64,000 nucleotides of DNA, taken from DSSB01 sp046346845. Its GTDB lineage: Bacteria > UBA10199 > DSSB01. This document shows positions 26,946 through 33,775 of the stretch, piece by piece. The stretch covers positions 186,001 through 250,000 of the forward strand of contig JAXMHH010000004.1 of assembly GCA_046346845.1 (NCBI GenBank), read 5' to 3'. Both the position numbers and the translations under genes were made by a program. Each line of letters starts with the position of its first letter. Positions within the stretch are counted from its first letter, which is position 1. Under the pieces are notes generated by a model. The model was given only the letters and a program-made list of their open reading frames with translations, did no database searches and was not told the DNA's origin.

Positions 26946-28259
26946 TTATTCGTAGTAGTCCAGGCCGAGATGGGTGATCTGTTCTTCGCCCATCAGGTAG
27001 CGCAGGGTGTTCTTGAGCTTCATCTCTTGGATGAAGAGGTTGTGCTCGGGATACAGGCCCTGGGCGGTCATCGGGCTCTTATAATAGAAGGAGAGCCACT
27101 CTTGGATGCCCTTCATGCCGGCGCGCTTGGCCAGATCCATGAAGAGCACCAGATCGAGGACCAGCGGGGCCGCCAGGATGCTGTCGCGGCAGAGGAAGTC
27201 GATCTTCAGCTGCATGTCGTAACCGCACCAGCCGATCAGGTCGATATTGTCCCAGCCCTCTTTATTGTCGCCGCGGGGCGGGTAATAGTGGATGCGGACC
27301 TTGTGGTAAAAATTGCCGTAGAGGTCCGGGTAGAGCTCGGGTTGCAGGATCGTGTCGAGCACGCCCAGCTTGCTCTCTTCCTTGGTCTTGAAGGAATCCG
27401 GATCGTCCAAGACCTCGCCGTCGCGGTTGCCGAGGATATTGCTGGAAAACCAACCGGCGAGCCCCAGGTAACGGGCCTTGAGGCCGGGGGCGAGAATGGT
27501 CTTCATGAGCGTTTGCCCGGTTTTGAAGTCCTTGCCGGAGACGGGGGCCTTGGTCTCCTGCGCCAACTCGAGCAGGGCCTGGCAATCGGTGGTGAGGTTC
27601 GGCGCCCCGTTCGCGAAGGGAATGCCCAGCTTGAGGGCGGCATAGGCGTAGATCATGCTGGGGGAAATGGTCTTGTCGTCCTTGTCGAGCGCCGCCTCGA
27701 AGGCCTTCAGGCTTTGGTGGGCGGGGCCCGGCTGGATGAAGACCTCGGTGGAGCCGCACCAGATCACCACAATGCGCTTGGCGCCGCTCTGTTTCTTGAA
27801 ATTCTCGATGTCCTGGATGACTTGGTCGGCCAGCTCGCGGCGGGTGCCTTTCTTGACGTGCTTGCCTTCCAGCTTCTTGACGAAATTTTGGTCGAAGGCC
27901 CCGGCCATCGGCTTGAGCGCCTGTAGGGGCTCCTTCACCGCGTCGAGGTCGCTCTGCTTGAGGACGCCGGCCTTGCTGGCCGCCTCATAGGCGCTGTCGG
28001 GGAAGATATCCCAGGCGCCAAACACCAGGTCTTCCAGCTTGGTCAACGGGACAAAATCTTTCACCAGGGGACTCTTCTTGTCTGTACGTTTTCCCAGCCG
28101 GATGTGTCCCAATTGGGTGAGGGAACCGATGGGCTTGGCGAGTCCGCGCTTGATAAGCTCGACCCCGGCGACGAAGGTGGTGCTGACGGCTCCCAATCCG
28201 ACCAATAAAATGCCTAATTTTCCTTGCGCCGCTTCGATGGGGGTTCCCTTTTCTATCAT
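26946..28259 (-). CDS. ino1: myo-Inositol-1-phosphate synthase
   Basis: The 437-residue protein matches the inositol-3-phosphate synthase family in length and order. It has an N-terminal NAD-binding strand GKLGILLVGLGAVSTTFVAG (about 13-32), the central VVIWCGSTEVF segment, the SPSMIYAYAALKLGIPFANGAPN catalytic-domain signature, the KDFKTGQTLMKTILAPGLK region with conserved lysines, and SWFSSN-like WFSSNILGNRDGEVL. It isomerises glucose-6-phosphate to inositol phosphate in the cytoplasm, the first step to phosphatidylinositol or inositol solutes. It is uncommon in most proteobacteria. It is transcribed toward the PslG-like gene with only 12 bases between, so the two are probably an operon. 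Confidence 0.93.
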   Translation of the reverse strand: MIEKGTPIEAAQGKLGILLVGLGAVSTTFVAGVELIKRGLAKPIGSLTQLGHIRLGKRTDKKSPLVKDFVPLTKLEDLVFGAWDIFPDSAYEAASKAGVLKQSDLDAVKEPLQALKPMAGAFDQNFVKKLEGKHVKKGTRRELADQVIQDIENFKKQSGAKRIVVIWCGSTEVFIQPGPAHQSLKAFEAALDKDDKTISPSMIYAYAALKLGIPFANGAPNLTTDCQALLELAQETKAPVSGKDFKTGQTLMKTILAPGLKARYLGLAGWFSSNILGNRDGEVLDDPDSFKTKEESKLGVLDTILQPELYPDLYGNFYHKVRIHYYPPRGDNKEGWDNIDLIGWCGYDMQLKIDFLCRDSILAAPLVLDLVLFMDLAKRAGMKGIQEWLSFYYKSPMTAQGLYPEHNLFIQEMKLKNTLRYLMGEEQITHLGLDYYE

Positions 28260-28405
28260 AATGACCTTTCTCTTGAGAGCTGGGTGTTGCGAAGATTGGG
28301 CCCTATAGCATTGCGATTCCGGGCTTGTAAACGCTGATTTTGGGAAGGACCTTGGGAATCTTGGGGAATTTCGCCGCCGTCTTTCATGGCGTTATTCCGT
28401 ACAAA

Positions 28406-28419
28406 TTTATCGCGATAAA
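28406..28419. promoter_or_regulatory. 14-bp perfect palindrome in intergenic region
   Basis: TTTATCGCGATAAA is a perfect 14-base inverted repeat in the 241-base AT-rich gap between the divergent ino1 and small-protein genes. Its dyad form and its position 80-95 bases upstream of the ATG at 28501 suit a dimeric regulator site, but no regulator is known. A TAAAAT (28416-28421) overlaps it and could be a -10 element for the plus-strand gene. Confidence 0.35.
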
Positions 28420-28500
28420 ATTGCGAAATTATTAGAAAATTCTTAGCAACAAAGTCGCGGCGAAACCGAGACCTTCAACAGTTCCCGACAAAAAAATACT

Positions 28501-28800
28501 ATGAAAGTTACTAAAGTGAGCAGCCGTTCCGTTCTCGTTTCCGAGGAGGCTCCGAAGGGAGATTTCCTCAAGTCCAAGCCCGAGCCTGCCCTGCAAGATT
28601 CGGCCTTTTTTGCCGCCCAAGTCCGTGGCCTGGGTCCCCTGCGCATCAGTTCGGCCAAGGCCAAGCTCAAGGTGCGCCAGCGAGTCGAGGCCAGCTTGCA
28701 AGATACCTTCAAGGTGCCTGCCTTGATCGATGGCCTGACCGATTACCTGGCCGAAGTCACCAAGGAAGACCCCATCTTCGCCAGCCTCTTGGGCGTTTAG
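28501..28800 (+). CDS. Small hypothetical protein (99 residues)
   Basis: The protein is charged (mainly Lys and Glu) and soluble with no signal or membrane segment. It contains a central ISSAKAKLKVRQRVEASLQD helix and a C-terminal ALIDGLTDYLAEVTKEDP segment. I do not recognise a family. The ATG at 28501 lacks an obvious Shine-Dalgarno (it follows GACAAAAAAATACT). Codon use and G+C match the genome from about residue 15 on. The minus-strand alternative in the same region is less plausible because it would run through the palindromic AT-rich spacer. Its stop overlaps that of the ComM gene by three bases. Confidence 0.6.
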   Translation: MKVTKVSSRSVLVSEEAPKGDFLKSKPEPALQDSAFFAAQVRGLGPLRISSAKAKLKVRQRVEASLQDTFKVPALIDGLTDYLAEVTKEDPIFASLLGV

Positions 28801-30326
28801 CCTCCGCCTCGCTCTCCCGAGCGATAGCCCATCGCCTCGCTCAAGTGGGGCGTCTCAATTTCCCCGGAGCCTGCCAGATCCGCGATCGTACGCGCCACCT
28901 TCAATACCCGGTGATAGGCCCGGGCCGACCAGGCCCATTTCTCCACCGCCATTTTTAAAAGTGTCTCCGACTCTGCGTTGAGCCGGCAGTGCCGCTGGAT
29001 TTCCACAGGACCCATCTGGCTATTGGCGGTGATCGCGCTGCCGCGCCAACGGAGCGCCTGCCGCCCGCAGGCGGCCCGCACCCGCTCGCGGATCGCGGCG
29101 CTGGGCTCCGCGTGGGCGGCGCCATGCAGCTCGGCGAAGGGGAGGGCGGGCACCTCCACCTTGAGGTCAAAGCGGTCCAAGAGGGGTCCGCTCAGCTTAT
29201 TCTGGTAGCGCAGCACCGCGGGCGGCGGGCAGACGCAGGCACTCAGGGGATTGCCGAGTTGGCCGCAGGGGCAGGGGTTCATCGCGGCCGCGAGCAGGAA
29301 ACGGGCGGGATAGCTGAGGCTGTGCTGGGCCCGGGAGATGGTCACGACATGGCTTTCCAGGGGCTGGCGCAAGGCCTCCAGGACATGCCGCTTGAATTCC
29401 CCGATCTCATCCAGGAACAGCACCCCGTTGTGCGCCAGGCTCACCTCGCCCGGGCGGGGGATATTGCCGCCGCCGATCAAGCCGGCATCCGAAATGGTGT
29501 GGTGAGGGGCGCGAAAGGGCCGTTGCCGAACCAGGCCTTCCATGGGCTTGAGCTTGCCGAGCAGGCTGTAGATCTTGGTCGTGGTCAGGCTCTCCTCGAA
29601 GGCCATCGGGGGCAGGATGGAGGGCAGGCAGCTGGCCAGCAGGCTCTTGCCCGTGCCGGGCGGTCCCACCATCAATAAATTGTGAAAGCCCGCCGCCGCG
29701 ATCTCGAGCGCGCGTTTGACGTGGGCCTGGCCCTTGACCATGCCGAAATCGGGCACGGAGGCTGGGGAACGAGGCTGAGGTGGGGGGAGCTCTTGGGGGC
29801 GAGGCAGGGTGCGGGAGCCTGCCAGGAATTCCACCACCTGCGGGAGATCCGCGGCACCCCGCAACTCCACCCCGTCGATCAGGCCCGCCTCGGGGAGGTT
29901 TTCGAGCGGCAGGATCAAGCCCCTCCAACCTTGTTGTTTGGCCAAGACGGCGGCCGAGAGGGCCCCACGCACCGGCCGCAGCCGGCCGTCGAGAGAGAGC
30001 TCCCCCAGCATACCGAAGCCTAGGATCGATTCTGGGGACAGCAGCTCCGCGGCGACCAGGAGGCCGACGGCGATCGGCAGGTCGTAGGCGGTGCCGCTCT
30101 TTTTGACGTCAGCGGGGGCGAGGTTGAGGGTGATGCGGCGGAAGGGGAACTGGTAGCCGCTATTATGGATCGCGCTGATCACCCGCTCCTTGGCCTCGCG
30201 CACGGCGCTCTCCGGCAGACCTACGGTCGACCAGCCGGGGAGCCCCTTGTTGAGATCGACCTCGACGTGGACGGTGGTGGCGTCGATGCCAGTCATCCCG
30301 GCGCTCAACAATTTTGCGATCGGCAT
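28797..30326 (-). CDS. comM: YifB/ComM family Mg-chelatase-like AAA+ ATPase
   Basis: The start at 30326 (MPIAKLLSAGMTGIDAT) matches the family N-terminus; a longer frame to 30404 adds 26 unconserved residues. The 509-residue protein has the family's N-terminal domain (VEVDLNKGLPGWSTVGLPE), Walker A VGPPGTGKSLLAS, Walker B in GVLFLDEIGEF, and the NPCPCG and CXC-like cysteines in the ATPase C-terminus (AAMNPCPCGQLG). ComM is a branch-migration helicase in natural transformation. In other bacteria YifB has uncertain function, and no competence genes are visible beyond the ComEC-like lipoprotein hydrolase at 9488. Its 3' end overlaps the small-protein gene. Confidence 0.93.
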   Translation of the reverse strand: MPIAKLLSAGMTGIDATTVHVEVDLNKGLPGWSTVGLPESAVREAKERVISAIHNSGYQFPFRRITLNLAPADVKKSGTAYDLPIAVGLLVAAELLSPESILGFGMLGELSLDGRLRPVRGALSAAVLAKQQGWRGLILPLENLPEAGLIDGVELRGAADLPQVVEFLAGSRTLPRPQELPPPQPRSPASVPDFGMVKGQAHVKRALEIAAAGFHNLLMVGPPGTGKSLLASCLPSILPPMAFEESLTTTKIYSLLGKLKPMEGLVRQRPFRAPHHTISDAGLIGGGNIPRPGEVSLAHNGVLFLDEIGEFKRHVLEALRQPLESHVVTISRAQHSLSYPARFLLAAAMNPCPCGQLGNPLSACVCPPPAVLRYQNKLSGPLLDRFDLKVEVPALPFAELHGAAHAEPSAAIRERVRAACGRQALRWRGSAITANSQMGPVEIQRHCRLNAESETLLKMAVEKWAWSARAYHRVLKVARTIADLAGSGEIETPHLSEAMGYRSGERGGG

Positions 30327-30649
30327 GTCCGGACGAAGTGCAAGATCCGTGCTGAAAAAGGGATCGGTGTGATTCCAATCCAAACGGCTCCTATTTGTTC
30401 CCAAAGTCCCCGAGCCAAGGTCTGTTAGGAGGGGAGGTGATGTTTGCAGGCCTATTTTCGGTCGCGGAGTTTTTCGAACCGTTCAAATTTCAAATCAACC
30501 TTGGAGGCCCCCTAAACTCGGCCTGTTTTGGGGGATAGAGGAAGGTGAAGTGTTGGATGATGATGGGCAGGGCAAGGTCCCTACTCCAGGCCGGAGGCGG
30601 CGACGAGCAACAACATGGCAGTTGCATGCGAGGCAAGAAGGAATGCAGT
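30327..30649. other. Intergenic region between comM and trxB
   Basis: These 323 bases contain no gene I can support. They hold the upstream region of comM and the downstream region of trxB. The only structure seen is the imperfect inverted repeat at 30508-30534. A weak open frame near 30545-30650 lacks a credible start and protein pattern. Confidence 0.5.
30508..30534. repeat. Imperfect 10-bp inverted repeat (hairpin)
   Basis: CCCCCTAAAC (30508-30517) and GTTTTGGGGG (30525-30534) pair with one mismatch around a 7-base loop TCGGCCT. No uridine run follows on either strand, so it is terminator-like at best. It lies about 115 bases downstream of the trxB stop in the trxB reading direction. Confidence 0.45.
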
Positions 30650-31588
30650 TTATTCGATCCCCTGCGCAGCGAGGTACCGTTCGGCGTCCAAGGCTGCCAT
30701 GCACCCCATGCCGGCGGCGGTGATGGCCTGCCGGTAGACGTGGTCGACGCAGTCGCCGGCGGCGAAAACGCCGGGGACTTCCGTAGCGGAGCCCTTGGTG
30801 ACCAGGATGTAGCCGTTCTCGTCGGTCTTCAGCTGTTTGGCGAAGGGGGCCGAGTTGGGGGTGTGGCCGATCGCGACGAAGACGCCGTCGACCTTGAGGT
30901 CGCGGGTTTCGCCCGTTTTGAGGTTCTTGATCCGGGCGCCGGTGACCTCGTTCTTGCCCTCGCTGAGGATGTCTTCGACCGCCGAGTCCCAGATAAATTC
31001 GATCTTCTCGTTCTTGAGGGCCCGCTCCTGCATGATCTTGCTGGCGCGCAGCTCGCGGCGGCGGTGCACCACGTAGACCTTTTTCGCGAACTTGGTGAGG
31101 AAGTTCGCCTCCTCCATCGCGGAGTCGCCCCCGCCCACCACGATAAGGTCGGCGTTGCGGAAGAAGGCTCCGTCGCAGGTCGCGCAGGTGGAGACGCCGC
31201 GGCCCATCAGCTTCTTTTCGGCCTCGAGGCCGATCAGTTTGGGCGAGGCGCCCGTGGCGATGATCACGGCATGGGCCCGAAGCTCGCCTTGGCCCAGCTT
31301 GAGGCGTTTCGGGTTGGAGGCTAGGTCGACTTCCAGGACTTGGTCGAAGACCATCTGGGTGCCGAAGCGCTCGGCCTGCTTGCGCATGCGTTCCATCAGT
31401 TCGGGACCCATTACGCCCTCAGGAAAGCCCGGGAAATTCTCGACCTCGGTGGTGGTGGTGAGCTGGCCGCCCGGGAGCGTGCCGTCGATGACGACGGGCT
31501 CGAGGTTGGCCCGCGCCGCATACACGGCGGCGGTGAGCCCGGCGGCTCCGGATCCGATGATGACGATTTTGTGGACAGACTCGCTCAT
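30650..31588 (-). CDS. trxB: Thioredoxin-disulfide reductase
   Basis: The 312-residue flavoprotein has an N-terminal FAD-binding GSGAAGLTAAVYAARA (about 12-27), the redox pair CATC (C135, C138), the NADPH motif VGGGDSAMEEA and the C-terminal FAAGDCVDHVYRQA that contacts FAD. It reduces thioredoxin with NADPH in the cytoplasm. Length and motifs are standard for the low-molecular-weight class. No thioredoxin gene is adjacent. AAGG lies at a workable distance from the ATG. Confidence 0.97.
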   Translation of the reverse strand: MSESVHKIVIIGSGAAGLTAAVYAARANLEPVVIDGTLPGGQLTTTTEVENFPGFPEGVMGPELMERMRKQAERFGTQMVFDQVLEVDLASNPKRLKLGQGELRAHAVIIATGASPKLIGLEAEKKLMGRGVSTCATCDGAFFRNADLIVVGGGDSAMEEANFLTKFAKKVYVVHRRRELRASKIMQERALKNEKIEFIWDSAVEDILSEGKNEVTGARIKNLKTGETRDLKVDGVFVAIGHTPNSAPFAKQLKTDENGYILVTKGSATEVPGVFAAGDCVDHVYRQAITAAGMGCMAALDAERYLAAQGIE

Positions 31589-31704
31589 GACGGCACCTTT
31601 CCTTGTGCATAGAGGGAGCCGCCATGGTTATCCGCTTGCTGCGCGCTTGTCAAAGGCGAAGGGAGCGGAACTGGGCATTTCGTCGAAGCGGAACTCGATG
31701 GTGG

Positions 31705-33429
31705 TCAGGGCCCGTATTCGTCGACCGGAAAGCGCGTGGGATCGCCGGGATAGCCTGGTTGCGGCGGTTTCGCGGCCAGGCCCCAGATCAGGCCGCCGAT
31801 CAGGCCGCCGACGACGGCGCCGCCCACGTCGAAGAGCCAGGCGTTCTTGTGGACGTTTAGCTTGTAAGAGAGGAGATTTCCGCCGGCTGCGCCCAGGGCG
31901 GAGCCGCCCAGGATGAAGGCGCTGCCTTGGGAATAGTATTGCGCCTTCTTGTCTTGGATGGGTGCGAAGGTGATCGCGGTGCCGGCCCCGATGCCCGCCA
32001 GGCCTAGGCCCAATTCGGTACCTAAGGTCCATTTGCGCAGGCCGACGTGCGGGAGGTCGTCGGGGCTGACCGGAACCTTCTCGTTCTTGGCGGCAGTCCG
32101 GGCCCAGACGATGAGGTCCTCCAGGGCCTTCTTGTTGCTGCTGATGATAGAAAAATTCCCGGTGGTATAAAAGTTGTCCGACTCTTGGATCTTCTTGTCC
32201 AAGAAGATCTCCATTTTTCCGTCCCGTTCGAAGAGGGTTTTCAACAGGTGAAGGATGGCCTGCAAGGCCCCGTCGCGTTTGTCGGGGGTCTTGAGCTCGA
32301 CCCAGGCCTGCAGCTCCTTGCTGATCTTATCCATGGAAAAGGAGTAGGTGGTAGCCGAGCTGCCCTGCTTTAAGGTCATGTTCTTGAGGATGATCTCGAG
32401 GGCCGCCGCGCGATCCGGGGTGTCGCCGTATTTGATCTGCAGGTACTCCTTGAAGGATTGCTCGGCCGGTTGATTGGAGAGGATATCGATCATCTCCTGG
32501 CGCGCCGCCTTTTCGAATTCCGTCTCGACGAAGCTCACCCGCTGGAGAAAATCGCTCTTGTAATCGGCGGGGATGTTCGCCTTGCGCAGCTCGGACATGG
32601 TCCCGCGGATGAAGGCGTAGAAATTCTTCGAGGCATTGTAGCTGGAATCGACCTTGCTGAGCACATCGTGGAAGCTCTTGGCCGCGTCCTTGATTTCTTG
32701 GGAGAAGAGGAGGTCGTTATAGCCCTTCTCGGCCAGGATATGGTTGGCGAAGAGGAAGGTGAGCACGGCCACGCTGCGCGCCTTGAGGGTGTCGCTCAGC
32801 TTCTGCGACATGTCCATCGCGGGCTTCATGGCGCCCCAGAACTTCTCCCGGGCGGACAGGATGCCTAAGAGCCAGTCGACGCGGTTACGGGTGCCCTGTG
32901 CCAGCTTCGTGTTGTCCTTCAGCCCGCGCAGCATCTTCTCGACGGAGACGCCCAACACCGGGTCGGCAAAGGTGTAGACGCTGATCCCGATCGTGGTCGT
33001 CTGCAGTTCTTTCATCTTCGCGTGCTTCGGATCCAGTTGGCCGTGCGAGATGAAATTGGCGAGGATGTTCAGCCAATTGAAGATGGCGTCCAGCTTGTCT
33101 TTTCCGCCGAAGTCGATGCTGACCTTGTCGATGATCTGGGAAGGCGCGGCCTTGTCGCCGAAATTCTTGAACATCTCTGACTTGACCAGCAGGAAGTCCG
33201 CCAGCTCGCGCGCGGGTGCGTTGTAGCTGGGATAGCTCTTGGCGACCTTCGCCGCGTCGCCGGAGGAGACTTGATAGGTGGCGCCCTTGCGCTCCAGGGT
33301 GAAAGTCAGGCTGTTGTCGACTTCCTCAACCTCGATCTTGCATTGGTCTTTGGAGGCCTCGGGAGGAGGGGGGAGGCATTCGTTGGTCCCGGAGGTGATG
33401 AGAAACTTCTTATAGATCGGATCGCCCAT
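31705..33429 (-). CDS. Unrecognised ~575-residue protein, paralogue B (glycine-zipper C-terminus)
   Basis: I set the start at 33429 (MGDPIYKKFL) because the paralogue at 36570 begins identically; the frame extends upstream to 33558 but that stretch is not conserved. The 574-residue protein has no signal peptide. Features shared with copy A are a Cys pair 12 residues apart (C18, C30, ending in CKIEV), NHIL, LSKVDSSYxASKNFY, GKMEIFxDxKxQE, LRKWTLxTELG, and glycine/alanine-rich hydrophobic stretches near the C-terminus (residues about 480-560: LGLGLAGIGAGTAI, ILGGSALGAAGG, VGGAVVGGLIGGLIWG). The last nine residues RFPVDEYGP match copy A. I recognise no family; the tail may insert in membranes. 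It is the last of four minus-strand genes. Confidence 0.85.
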   Translation of the reverse strand: MGDPIYKKFLITSGTNECLPPPPEASKDQCKIEVEEVDNSLTFTLERKGATYQVSSGDAAKVAKSYPSYNAPARELADFLLVKSEMFKNFGDKAAPSQIIDKVSIDFGGKDKLDAIFNWLNILANFISHGQLDPKHAKMKELQTTTIGISVYTFADPVLGVSVEKMLRGLKDNTKLAQGTRNRVDWLLGILSAREKFWGAMKPAMDMSQKLSDTLKARSVAVLTFLFANHILAEKGYNDLLFSQEIKDAAKSFHDVLSKVDSSYNASKNFYAFIRGTMSELRKANIPADYKSDFLQRVSFVETEFEKAARQEMIDILSNQPAEQSFKEYLQIKYGDTPDRAAALEIILKNMTLKQGSSATTYSFSMDKISKELQAWVELKTPDKRDGALQAILHLLKTLFERDGKMEIFLDKKIQESDNFYTTGNFSIISSNKKALEDLIVWARTAAKNEKVPVSPDDLPHVGLRKWTLGTELGLGLAGIGAGTAITFAPIQDKKAQYYSQGSAFILGGSALGAAGGNLLSYKLNVHKNAWLFDVGGAVVGGLIGGLIWGLAAKPPQPGYPGDPTRFPVDEYGP

Positions 33430-33775
33430 GGATGTGTGCCCGCCTTCTGATGGGAAGCTTAGGCTGGTGGCACACGGGCCCCTGATCCGATCTGGATTAC
33501 GCGACCTTATTCCGAGCCCTGGAGTGCTAAGGTCGTCGCGCCGCTGTGCGGCTCTCAATGTGCCCCGAACCTAAGATCCCCGATTTTTCTGAATTTATCA
33601 GCGATCTCAACAGGTTAGTGGTGAAAGCGCCGATCCTCAGGGTTCTATAGGTATTGGATTTTTCGGAGGAAAAGCCGAAAAGTTGCTTGGCCTTTTCCGC
33701 AAAGGGCAGACCCCGCTTGGGGTTTCTTTTTGGGCTCTGGGGCAAGGAAAACGGGCTGGGATTCCAAGAGGAAAA
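33430..33775. other. 346-base gap upstream of paralogue B
   Basis: No convincing coding frame is seen; a short minus-strand frame (33527-33745) lacks coding character. On the plus strand it has three consecutive stem-loop-forming stretches between about 33655 and 33731, ending in a terminator-like hairpin with a T-rich tail. The minus strand here is the likely leader of paralogue B. Confidence 0.6.
33707..33731 (+). terminator. Orphan Rho-independent terminator-like hairpin
   Basis: AGACCCC (33708-33714) pairs with GGGGTTT (33719-33725) around a GCTT loop, one G-T pair included, followed by CTTTTT (to 33731). This is the usual intrinsic terminator shape for plus-strand transcription. No plus-strand gene ends here: the lipoprotein to the right reads leftward, and paralogue B starts to the left. 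A small plus-strand transcript would explain it, but none is shown. Confidence 0.5.

Noticed and set aside
30545..31324. Plus-strand frame opposite trxB (259 codons)
   Set aside because: Motifs of thioredoxin reductase are fully read on the minus strand; the plus-strand frame is its shadow.
33527..33745. Short minus-strand frame (72 codons) between the lipoprotein and paralogue B
   Set aside because: It lies over the hairpin region, has no binding site, and its translation shows no signal, helix pattern or coding bias.
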